DNA of 16,262 nucleotides, from the NCBI GenBank assembly GCA_966210725.1, contig CBIHLN010000059.1, forward strand, positions 1-16,262, in the 5' to 3' direction. The DNA is from Lysobacter_C sp966210725. Lineage in GTDB: Bacteria; Pseudomonadota; Gammaproteobacteria; Xanthomonadales; Xanthomonadaceae. Within the stretch, counting starts at the first letter, position 1; the number at the start of each line of letters is the position of its first letter. Both the position numbers and the translations under genes were made by a program. The notes below the pieces were generated by a model. It did no database searches. It had not been told where the DNA came from and worked only from the letters and a program-made list of their open reading frames with translations. Positions 1-6,496 of the stretch are shown here, piece by piece.

Positions 1-23
1 ATCAGAAGGTCGAGCAGGTTCAT
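1..23 (-). CDS. yajC: YajC N-terminus (Sec translocon accessory), partial
   Basis: Only the first seven codons are inside the window, reading MNLLDLL from an ATG at 23-21 and running off the left edge. YajC is the small single-pass inner-membrane partner of SecDF. The call rests on two things: the MNLL start is what I recall of xanthomonad YajC, and yajC-secD-secF follows tgt in most gammaproteobacteria. The sequence itself is too short to prove it. The gene would follow tgt in the same direction after a 139-base gap, so it may be transcribed with queA-tgt or from its own promoter. Confidence 0.6.
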
Positions 24-162
24 GTCTGGGCCTTGGTGGATCCAAAATTAGCCGGGGATTATGCCATGGCGGGAGGTGGGGCCCTCCGGCCCGCGTCGAG
101 CGGCAGCGCCGCGCCGGCTTGAACCCGCCTCCCTTCGGGAGAAGAGGCGTACGTCACCCGAC
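24..162 (-). other. tgt-yajC intergenic region with UUCG-type hairpin
   Basis: No gene is visible here. Positions 126-149 can fold into an imperfect hairpin: a 6-bp stem CGCCTC/GAGGCG (126-131 with 144-149), then CC/GG closing a TTCG loop at 134-137, with a 4-base bulge on one side. No T-run follows on the minus strand, so it is not a standard intrinsic terminator. It could be an mRNA-stabilising or processing element between tgt and yajC. A -10-like CATAAT on the minus strand (58-63) could belong to a yajC promoter, but I find no matching -35. Confidence 0.35.
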
Positions 163-1269
163 TCACGCCCGCGCGGCGTAGAAGGACTCGCGGAACGCGG
201 CGAAGGTTCCCTGCGCGATGGCCTCGCGCATCTGCCCCATCAGGCGCTGGTAGTAGCGCAGGTTGTGCAGCGTGCCCAGCATCGGGCCGAGCATTTCGTT
301 GCAGCGGTCCAGATGGCGCAGGTAGGCACGGCTGAAGCCGCCGGCACAGGCCCGGCAGTCGCACCCTTCTTCGATCGGCCGCAGGTCGTGCTCGTAGGCC
401 GCGTTGCGGATGCGCACGGTGCCGGTGGACGTGAAAAAGTGCCCGTTGCGCCCGTTGCGGGTCGGCATCACGCAATCGAACATGTCGACGCCGCGCGCGA
501 CCGCCTCCACCAGGTCCTCCGGCCGGCCCACACCCATCAGGTAGCGGGGCCGGTCCTCGGGCAGTTGCGGCGCGGTGTGGTCGAGCATGGCGTTGCGCTC
601 GTGCTCGGGCTCGCCCACCGCCAGGCCGCCGATGGCGTAGCCGTCGAAGCCGATGTCGCGCAGTGCCGCCGCCGACCGGCTGCGCAGGTCGTGGTGCACG
701 CCGCCCTGGACAATGCCGAACAGGGCGGCGTCATTGCCCTCGTGGGCCTTCTTCGACCGCTCCGCCCAGCGCAGGCTGAGCTCCATCGAGGCGCGTGCAA
801 CCGCCTCGGTCGCCGGGTACGGCGTGCACTCGTCGAAGATCATCACGATGTCCGAGTCGAGCACCTTCTGGATGTGCATGCTCTCCTCGGGCCCGAGGAA
901 CACCTTGCGGCCGTCGGTCGGCGCGGCGAAGGTCACGCCGGCCTCGGTGATCTTGCGCTTGTGCGCCAGCGAGAACACCTGGAAGCCGCCCGAGTCGGTG
1001 AGGATCGGCCCGTCCCAGCGGCTGAAGCCGTGCAGGCCACCGTGCTCGCCGATCACCTCCAGCCCGGGCCGCAGGTACAGGTGGAAGGTATTGCCCAGGA
1101 TGATCTCCGCACCCAGCGCGCGGATGTCCTGCGGGAACACGCCCTTGACCGACCCGTAGGTGCCGACCGGCATGAAGGCCGGCGTCTCGACGGTGCCGCG
1201 CGGGAACGTCAGCCGGCCGCGGCGGGCACCGCCGTCGGTGCCCAGCAGCTGGAAGTCCATGCGGCTCAT
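163..1269 (-). CDS. tgt: tRNA-guanine(34) transglycosylase
   Basis: Exchanges guanine 34 for preQ1 in the anticodon of tRNAs Asp, Asn, His and Tyr, the committed step of queuosine synthesis. The 368-residue protein has the normal bacterial length. Visible motifs are TDSGGFQVF (D92, base recognition), FDECTP (about 145-150), GVDMFDCVMPTRNGR (nucleophile D265) and the zinc site C303-x-C305-xx-C308 with H335. The ATG at 1269 gives MSRMDFQL; an internal ATG at 1260 (MDFQL) is also possible. It lies 70 bases after queA on the same strand, so the two enzymes of consecutive steps are probably co-transcribed. All catalytic residues are present. Confidence 0.97.
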   Translation of the reverse strand: MSRMDFQLLGTDGGARRGRLTFPRGTVETPAFMPVGTYGSVKGVFPQDIRALGAEIILGNTFHLYLRPGLEVIGEHGGLHGFSRWDGPILTDSGGFQVFSLAHKRKITEAGVTFAAPTDGRKVFLGPEESMHIQKVLDSDIVMIFDECTPYPATEAVARASMELSLRWAERSKKAHEGNDAALFGIVQGGVHHDLRSRSAAALRDIGFDGYAIGGLAVGEPEHERNAMLDHTAPQLPEDRPRYLMGVGRPEDLVEAVARGVDMFDCVMPTRNGRNGHFFTSTGTVRIRNAAYEHDLRPIEEGCDCRACAGGFSRAYLRHLDRCNEMLGPMLGTLHNLRYYQRLMGQMREAIAQGTFAAFRESFYAARA

Positions 1270-1339
1270 GCGGCCCGCCCCGCAGGCGCCACGTCACATC
1301 GCACGTTGACCGGGGTCGCCCACGCCCGCGCGCCGGCGA

Positions 1340-2401
1340 TCACGACCGCGTCTCCGCGTCCGGGCGCGGCCACAGCAGCATCGCGTCGCCGTACGAGAAG
1401 AACCGGTAGCGCTGCGCGATGGCATGCCGGTAGGCGTCGAACACCCGGTCCTTGCCGGCGAAGGCGGAAATCATCATCAGCAGCGTGCTCTCGGGCAGGT
1501 GGAAGTTGGTGATCAGCGCGTCGACCGCGGTGATGCGGTAGCCGGGCAGGATGAAGAGGCGCGTTTCGCCAGCAAAGGGTTGGAGACTCCGCGTGCCGTC
1601 GGGTGCTTCGCGCATCGCCGATTCCAGCGCACGCACCACGGTGGTGCCGACACCGATCACGCGGCCGCCGGCCGCGCGCGTGCGGCGGACCTTCTCCACC
1701 AGGTCGGCACCGACGTTGAGCCACTCGCTGTGCATCACGTGCTGGTCGAGCTGCTCCACGCGCACGGGCTGGAACGTGCCGGCACCCACGTGCAGGGTCA
1801 CGTGGCCGAAGTCGATGCCGCGCGCGCGCAGGGCGGCCAGCAACGCGTCGTCGAAATGCAGGCCGGCAGTGGGCGCGGCCACGGCGCCGACTTCACGCGC
1901 GAATACCGTCTGGTAGCGCTCGGTGTCGTCGCGGCCCGGCTCGCGCTGGATGTACGGCGGCAGCGGCAGGCGCCCGGCGTCCAGCAGCCACGACTCCAGC
2001 GGACGTTCGACATGGAATTTCAGGCGGTAGAACTCGCCGTCGCGGCCCAGCACTTCGGCCTCGCCCCCGGCGTCGAGCTGGATCCGTGCGCCCGCTTTGG
2101 GCGATTTGCTGACACCCAGTTGCGCGCGCGCCTCGTCGTGGCCGAGCAGGCGCTCGATCAGGATCTCCACGCGGCCGCCGGTTGCCTTCTGGCCGAACAG
2201 GCGGGCCGGGATCACGCGGGTGTCGTTGAACACCAGCAGGTCGCCGGGCGCCAGCCGGTCCGGCAGGTCGATGAATGCGGCATCGGCGTACGGCGCCGGC
2301 GCGGGCGGCACCACCAGCAGCCGGCTGGCCGAGCGCGACGCCAGCGGCGCCTGCGCAATCAGCTCGGGCGGCAGGTCGTAATGGAAGTCGGATTTCTTCA
2401 A
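1340..2401 (-). CDS. queA: S-adenosylmethionine:tRNA ribosyltransferase-isomerase
   Basis: Transfers and rearranges the ribosyl group of SAM onto preQ1 in tRNA, giving epoxyqueuosine, the step after Tgt. The 353 residues match the family length. Conserved blocks seen are FNDTRVIPARL (about 58-68), APTAGLHF (mid-protein), TLHVGAGTFQPV, VIGVGTTVVRALES, and NFHLPESTLLMM near the C-terminus. The start codon appears to be TTG at 2401-2399, giving MKKSDFHYDLP, the conserved start of the family. There is no in-frame ATG close upstream and no obvious Shine-Dalgarno sequence. It is the first gene of the queA-tgt-(yajC) unit and is preceded by a good sigma-70-type promoter. Confidence 0.96.
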   Translation of the reverse strand: MKKSDFHYDLPPELIAQAPLASRSASRLLVVPPAPAPYADAAFIDLPDRLAPGDLLVFNDTRVIPARLFGQKATGGRVEILIERLLGHDEARAQLGVSKSPKAGARIQLDAGGEAEVLGRDGEFYRLKFHVERPLESWLLDAGRLPLPPYIQREPGRDDTERYQTVFAREVGAVAAPTAGLHFDDALLAALRARGIDFGHVTLHVGAGTFQPVRVEQLDQHVMHSEWLNVGADLVEKVRRTRAAGGRVIGVGTTVVRALESAMREAPDGTRSLQPFAGETRLFILPGYRITAVDALITNFHLPESTLLMMISAFAGKDRVFDAYRHAIAQRYRFFSYGDAMLLWPRPDAETRS

Positions 2402-2445
2402 GGCAGTGGGGTGGCGCGCCGTGGGGCCGCCGGCGGCGGGCCGGC

Positions 2446-2474
2446 ATTATCGGCCCACGGGTGCGGCACGCCAA
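2446..2474 (-). promoter_or_regulatory. Predicted sigma-70 promoter for queA-tgt
   Basis: On the minus strand, TTGGCG (2474-2469, 4/6 to TTGACA) and GATAAT (2451-2446, 5/6 to TATAAT) are separated by exactly 17 bases. A start near 2439 would leave a leader of about 38 bases before the TTG start of queA. This was found by eye and has not been tested. Confidence 0.6.
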
Positions 2475-2540
2475 ACCGCGGATCCCACCCTGGACCGGAC
2501 GCACACGGCGCGGCAGGGGGTTACGCCGACTTTGCCCGGA

Positions 2541-2549
2541 TGCTAAAAT
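2541..2549 (+). promoter_or_regulatory. Extended -10 promoter for the aminotransferase gene
   Basis: TGCTAAAAT is an extended -10 element (TGn followed by TAAAAT, 5/6 to TATAAT). The expected -35 position, around 2521, holds TTACGC, which is weak; extended -10 promoters often tolerate this. Transcription would start near 2556 and give a leader of about 77 bases to the ATG at 2634. It is divergent from the queA promoter, whose -35 lies about 65 bases away. Confidence 0.5.
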
Positions 2550-2586
2550 CGGCCGCAAGTTGTTGTTTTGATTGACCCCATTCAAG

Positions 2587-2610
2587 CGCGAGGGCCCCCT
2601 CGCGTTTTTT
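2587..2610 (+). terminator. Intrinsic terminator / attenuator in aminotransferase leader
   Basis: CGCGAGG (2587-2593) pairs perfectly with CCTCGCG (2598-2604) across a GCCC loop, followed by six T residues (2605-2610). This is a textbook Rho-independent terminator on the plus strand. It lies after the predicted promoter and only 23 bases before the start codon, so transcripts should partly stop before the gene. It might be an attenuator or might end a very short leader RNA of about 55 nt. Confidence 0.7.
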
Positions 2611-2623
2611 CGTTCCGGTTACC

Positions 2624-2628
2624 GGAGG
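2624..2628 (+). promoter_or_regulatory. Shine-Dalgarno GGAGG fixing the aminotransferase start
   Basis: A perfect GGAGG lies five bases before the ATG at 2634. This decides the start against a longer open frame that reaches back to 2568 through the leader hairpin. Confidence 0.8.
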
Positions 2629-2633
2629 ACGCC

Positions 2634-4112
2634 ATGACCCTGCTCGACACCCTCGCCCCGCTGCGCGCCCACGGCGGCGCTCGCCGCACCGTCGGCCTGG
2701 ACGACGCCACCCTCGCCCGCTTCGCCGGCAACGCCGACCTCAAGGCTGCCGTGGAGGCCGCGGGCGCCGAATACGCCCGCATCCGGGAGGAGTTCGCCGA
2801 CCTGCTCGACCTCGACGAGGACGCCCAGGTGCAGGCCACGCAGGCCGGCTTCGTCAACTTCTACCCCGACGACGGCGTCAATCCGTACGTCGCGCTGACC
2901 GCGCGCGGGCCCTGGATCATCACGCTCAAGGGCGCCGTGCTGCACGACTCGGGCGGCTACGGGATGCTCGGCTTCGGCCACGCCCCGCAGGACGTGATCG
3001 ACGCCATGGCCAAGCCGCAGGCGATGGCCAACATCATGACCCCGAGCCTGTCCCAGCTGCGCTTCGAGCGCGTGCTGCGCGAGGCCATCGGCGTCGGCCG
3101 CGACTGCCCCTACGCGAAGTTCTTCTGCCTGAACTCGGGTTCCGAGTCGGTCACGCTGGCCGCACGCATCGCCGACGCCAACGCCAAGGCGATGACCGAA
3201 GGCGACAACCGCACCATCAAGCGCGTGGTGGTCAAGGGCAGCTTCCACGGCCGTACCGACCGCCCGGCGCTGTATTCGGACTCCACCCGCAAGACGTACC
3301 TGCAGCACTTGGCCAGCTACCGCGGCGAGTCGTCGGTCATCGCGATCGAGCCCTACGACATTGCCGCGCTGAAGCAGGCCTTCAGCGATGCCAGGGCGAA
3401 CGGCTGGTTCATCGAGGCGATGTTCCTGGAGCCGGTGATGGGCGAAGGCGACCCGGGCCGCGGCGTGCCGGTGGACTTCTACAAGGCCGCGCGCGAGCTG
3501 ACCCGCGAGCACGGCACGCTGCTGCTGGTCGACTCGATCCAGGCCGGCCTGCGTGCGCAGGGTGTGCTGTCGATCGTCGACTACCCGGGCTTCGAAGGCG
3601 TCGAAGCGCCGGACATGGAGACCTACTCCAAGGCGCTCAACGCCGGCCAGTATCCGCTGAGCGTGCTGGCGGTCAACGAGCGCGCGGCCGCCATCTACCG
3701 CAAGGGCCTGTACGGCAACACGATGACCTCCAACCCGCGTGCGCTGGACACCGCGTGCGCGGTGCTGGGCAAGGTCACGCCGGCGCTGCGCGAGAACATC
3801 CGCGCCCGTGGCGTGGAAGCGCTGGAGAAGCTGGAAGCCCTCAAGGCGGAACTGGGGGGACACATCACCAAGGTCCAGGGCACCGGCCTGCTGTTCTCCT
3901 GCGAGCTGAGCCCGCAGTTCAAGTGCTTCGGCGCCGGCTCCACCGAGGAGTGGCTGCGCGAGCGCGGCATCGGCGTGATCCACGGCGGCGTCAACTCGCT
4001 GCGCTTCACCCCGACCTTCACCATCACCAGCGAGGAGATCGACCTGCTGGTGGGCATGGTCGGGCGCGCCCTGCGCGAAGGCCCACGGGCCGAGCAGGCC
4101 GCCGCGGCCTGA
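2634..4112 (+). CDS. Class-III (PLP-dependent) aminotransferase
   Basis: A fold-type I, class-III aminotransferase of 492 residues; the substrate cannot be told from sequence. The cofactor phosphate-binding stretch NSGSESVTLAARIA is near residue 166-179, the PLP-nitrogen aspartate is in VDSIQAG (D300), and the Schiff-base lysine is in TYSKALNAGQ (K333). The C-terminal small domain ends FTPTFTITSEEIDLL. The N-terminus carries roughly 70 extra residues before the usual start of the fold, so it is longer than typical GABA or ornithine aminotransferases (about 420-450). The ATG at 2634 is supported by GGAGG five bases upstream; the frame is open further upstream but through the terminator hairpin. 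It is monocistronic, with its own promoter and terminator. A lysine-6- or omega-aminotransferase role is possible but unproven. Confidence 0.88.
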   Translation: MTLLDTLAPLRAHGGARRTVGLDDATLARFAGNADLKAAVEAAGAEYARIREEFADLLDLDEDAQVQATQAGFVNFYPDDGVNPYVALTARGPWIITLKGAVLHDSGGYGMLGFGHAPQDVIDAMAKPQAMANIMTPSLSQLRFERVLREAIGVGRDCPYAKFFCLNSGSESVTLAARIADANAKAMTEGDNRTIKRVVVKGSFHGRTDRPALYSDSTRKTYLQHLASYRGESSVIAIEPYDIAALKQAFSDARANGWFIEAMFLEPVMGEGDPGRGVPVDFYKAARELTREHGTLLLVDSIQAGLRAQGVLSIVDYPGFEGVEAPDMETYSKALNAGQYPLSVLAVNERAAAIYRKGLYGNTMTSNPRALDTACAVLGKVTPALRENIRARGVEALEKLEALKAELGGHITKVQGTGLLFSCELSPQFKCFGAGSTEEWLRERGIGVIHGGVNSLRFTPTFTITSEEIDLLVGMVGRALREGPRAEQAAAA

Positions 4113-4137
4113 CCGCAACCGCCATGCGCACACGAAG

Positions 4138-4162
4138 AGGCCGGGCATTGCCCGGCCTTTTT
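4138..4162 (+). terminator. Intrinsic terminator of the aminotransferase gene
   Basis: GGCCGGGC (4139-4146) and GCCCGGCC (4150-4157) form an 8-bp perfect stem with an ATT loop, followed by TTTTT (4158-4162). It begins 26 bases after the stop codon. On the minus strand the downstream tract is only TCTTC, so it probably acts weakly if at all for the converging DUF2065 gene. Confidence 0.85.
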
Positions 4163-4223
4163 CGTCTGCGCTGCATGGACGGCGCGTCGCGGCGCCAACC
4201 GCGCCGCGACGGGAGCCGGGCCA

Positions 4224-4409
4224 TCAGCCGCGCGCCACCCACAGGGCCAGCACGCCGGCGGCCGTCACCAGCGCACCCAGCAGGCGCAGGTGGCGATCCG
4301 GCAGGGCATGCAGCTGGGCAACGGCCTGTTTCCAGGCGCGCGGCGTGGCGAACAGGAACAGCCCTTCCAGCACCGCCACCAGGCACAGCGCCGACACCAG
4401 CTCCGTCAT
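4224..4409 (-). CDS. yjeT: DUF2065 (YjeT-like) small membrane protein
   Basis: A 61-residue protein with two hydrophobic helices (about 4-20 and 41-58) joined by a short basic loop containing FATPRAWKQAV, the usual DUF2065 pattern. Its function is unknown. In E. coli the homologue yjeT also sits directly after hflC, and here the ATG is only 10 bases past the hflC stop, so it is very likely the last gene of the hflK-hflC transcript. No strong Shine-Dalgarno sequence is visible, which suggests translational coupling. In E. coli purA comes next; here the next gene is the convergent aminotransferase. Confidence 0.85.
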   Translation of the reverse strand: MTELVSALCLVAVLEGLFLFATPRAWKQAVAQLHALPDRHLRLLGALVTAAGVLALWVARG

Positions 4410-4419
4410 GGCGCCAGGC

Positions 4420-5283
4420 TCAGCGGTCGCTGCGCATGTACTGGAGGAACGGGTCGTCGCGGTCGAGCACGATCACGCCATTGCCGTCGTCGAACGACGC
4501 GCGGTAGGCCTCAAGGCTGCGCTGGAACGCGTAGAACGCAGGGTCGCGCTTGGCTGCCTCACCGTAGATGCGCGCGGCATCGGCATCGCCTTGGCCGCGC
4601 AGGCGCTGCGCATCGCGCTCGGCCTCGGCCAGGATGACCACCTGGTTGCGGTCGGCCTCCGCACGGATTGTGCGTGCCTCCTCCTCGCCCTCGGCACGCA
4701 GAGCGCTTGCCACCTGGCGGCGCTGGGCGCTCATGCGCTCGTACACCTGCGTGATCACCTCGCTGTCGGTCGGCAAGTCGATCTGCTTGATACGTAGATC
4801 AACGATGTCAATACCCAGAGTATCGGCACCCCGATTGATGGCCTCCAGTTGCGGGCCAATGATCTTGGAGCGATCGCCAGAAACGAGATCCTTGAGAGTG
4901 CGGCTGTTGATCTCGTTCTTCAGCGACTCTCGGATAATCGGGGCCAGACGTTGCACGGCAACGTCCTCGTCGCCACCCGTTGCACGGAAAAAAGCGCGAG
5001 CATCACTGATGCGACCAACGGCGAAGTAATCGACGCTTACGTCCTTTCGCTCAAGAGTCAGGATTCGCTCGGGCTCGGACGCCAGCACCTGCAGACGGCG
5101 ATCGAAGATCCGTGCGGTCTCCACCATGGGCCACTTGAAGTGGAGGCCGGGCTCGAGGTCGGCGCGCACGACACGGCCGAGGTTCACCACCAGGGCGGTC
5201 TTGCCCTCGCCCACCACGAACACCGAGCCCAGCAGGGCGAACAGCGCGATTACCACACCGGCAATCCAGACAGAAGCCCTCAT
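4420..5283 (-). CDS. hflC: HflC, SPFH-domain regulator of FtsH
   Basis: A band-7/SPFH membrane protein that assembles with HflK into a large cage around the FtsH protease and limits its access to membrane substrates. The 287 residues contain one N-terminal signal-anchor helix (about 5-25). The SPFH domain follows, starting at VVGEGKTALVVNLGRV, then a long charged helix rich in Ala/Glu/Arg (about 185-245), and a short tail. The ATG overlaps the hflK stop (ATGA) and is preceded by GAGGAG, so translation is coupled to hflK. The middle of the gene (about 4801-5040) is markedly lower in GC than its flanks although the protein is intact. Confidence 0.96.
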   Translation of the reverse strand: MRASVWIAGVVIALFALLGSVFVVGEGKTALVVNLGRVVRADLEPGLHFKWPMVETARIFDRRLQVLASEPERILTLERKDVSVDYFAVGRISDARAFFRATGGDEDVAVQRLAPIIRESLKNEINSRTLKDLVSGDRSKIIGPQLEAINRGADTLGIDIVDLRIKQIDLPTDSEVITQVYERMSAQRRQVASALRAEGEEEARTIRAEADRNQVVILAEAERDAQRLRGQGDADAARIYGEAAKRDPAFYAFQRSLEAYRASFDDGNGVIVLDRDDPFLQYMRSDR

Positions 5284-6404
5284 CGAATCGTCTCCTCGCG
5301 GCCCGTCGGGCGCGGCGCGCGTTCACCGCGCGTGGCGCTAGTGCCGGATGTTTCGGACGGCAGCAGCAGTTCCGGGTCAATCACCGGCTGACGCGCGGCG
5401 CGATCATCGCCCGCTGCGCCGGCGGACTTGGCCGAGTCCATCGGCACGTAGATCAGCTGGCGCGAATCGCCCCCCACCACCTTGCGGTTACCGGCCAGCA
5501 CCTCCTGCACGGTCTCCAGCCACAGGCGCTTGCGCGTGACCTCCGGGGAGTTCTGGTATTCGTCCACCAGCAGGGAGAAGCGGGCCGCGTCACCCTGGGC
5601 GCGTGCGACCTTGGCCTCCTGGTAACCGGTCGCGGCGGCGCGGATACGGGCCGCCTCACCGCGGGCCTCGGGCACGATCCTCGCGGCGTAGGCGCGGGCC
5701 TCGCTGATCAGACGGTCCTTGTTCTGCTGCGCACTGTTGACGTCGTCGAAGGCAGGCTTGACCTGCTCCGGAGGGCGCGCGTTAGGCAGGCTGAGCTCGG
5801 TCACTCGCAGGCCCGTACGGTAGGCATCGAGCGACGCCTGCAGCTGCTCGCGCGCCGATACCGCCAGCGCATCGCGCGAGCCGAGCACAGTGTCCAGCGT
5901 CGAACGGCCGACCTGCTCGCGCATGGTGCTCAGCGCGGCCTGCTCCAGCACCTCGTCGGCATTGCGGGTGCCGAACAGGTAAAGCTCGGCGTCGCTTATG
6001 CGGTACTGCACGTTGATCTCGACCTGCACGATGTTCTCGTCACTGGTCAGCACCGGGACGTTGTTGCTGTAGGTCTGCACCTGGGTCGCGTTGACCTTGG
6101 TCACGCGCTCGATCGGCCACGGCCACTTGAAATTGGGGCCGGGCTGCATGATCCGGGCGACCTGGCCGAAGCGCTGCACGACGCCGCGCTGCTGCTCGGC
6201 GATCAGCACGAAGCAGTTGAACACCAGCCACAGACCGGCGATGAGCAGTACCCAGCGCGCGATGCTGCCACCGCCATTGCCGCCACCGCCGCCGAACAGA
6301 CCCCTCAGCTGGTCGAGCACGGCGTCCAGCCCGTTGCCGCCGGGATTGCGCCGGGGCGGTCGGCTGCCGCCGGATTGATTGCTGCCAGGGGTATTCCAGG
6401 CCAT
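5280..6404 (-). CDS. hflK: HflK, SPFH-domain regulator of FtsH
   Basis: Partner of HflC in the FtsH-associated membrane complex. The 374 residues begin with a Gly/Pro/Arg/Asn-rich cytoplasmic tail that includes a GGGGGNGGGS run near 38-47. One transmembrane helix follows (about 49-69), then the SPFH domain (EQQRGVVQRFGQV onward) and a long Ala/Arg/Glu helix (about 225-275). The C-terminal tail is disordered and polar. The start ATG has GGAG five bases upstream. It has its own predicted promoter in the 88-base gap after hflX and overlaps hflC by four bases. Confidence 0.96.
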   Translation of the reverse strand: MAWNTPGSNQSGGSRPPRRNPGGNGLDAVLDQLRGLFGGGGGNGGGSIARWVLLIAGLWLVFNCFVLIAEQQRGVVQRFGQVARIMQPGPNFKWPWPIERVTKVNATQVQTYSNNVPVLTSDENIVQVEINVQYRISDAELYLFGTRNADEVLEQAALSTMREQVGRSTLDTVLGSRDALAVSAREQLQASLDAYRTGLRVTELSLPNARPPEQVKPAFDDVNSAQQNKDRLISEARAYAARIVPEARGEAARIRAAATGYQEAKVARAQGDAARFSLLVDEYQNSPEVTRKRLWLETVQEVLAGNRKVVGGDSRQLIYVPMDSAKSAGAAGDDRAARQPVIDPELLLPSETSGTSATRGERAPRPTGREETIR

Positions 6405-6467
6405 GCCTGCTCCATGTGGGACGACGGGGGCGCGCAGGCACGTGGGTGCGGATCGCGGCGCCGGGTG

Positions 6468-6496
6468 ATTCTAGGTGGGGGTGGGGGCCGCCTCAA
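6468..6496 (-). promoter_or_regulatory. Predicted sigma-70 promoter for hflK-hflC-yjeT
   Basis: On the minus strand, TTGAGG (6496-6491, 4/6) and TAGAAT (6473-6468, 5/6) are separated by exactly 17 bases. The -35 box overlaps the TGA stop of hflX. Transcription would start near 6461, about 57 bases before the hflK ATG. This gives hflKC a route of expression independent of miaA-hfq-hflX. Confidence 0.6.

Noticed and set aside
71..91. GGAGG...CCTCC inverted repeat near the left end as a terminator before yajC
   Set aside because: Only 5 bp with no T-run on the relevant strand; not distinguishable from chance in GC-rich DNA.
2619..4148. A 509-codon open frame antisense to the aminotransferase
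   Set aside because: It is shadow translation of the aminotransferase; PLP-site motifs, promoter, Shine-Dalgarno and terminator all support the plus strand.
4780..5060. Low-GC part of hflC as an inserted mobile element
   Set aside because: The HflC reading frame and length are intact, and no repeats or transposase-like sequence flank the segment, so it is not an insertion.
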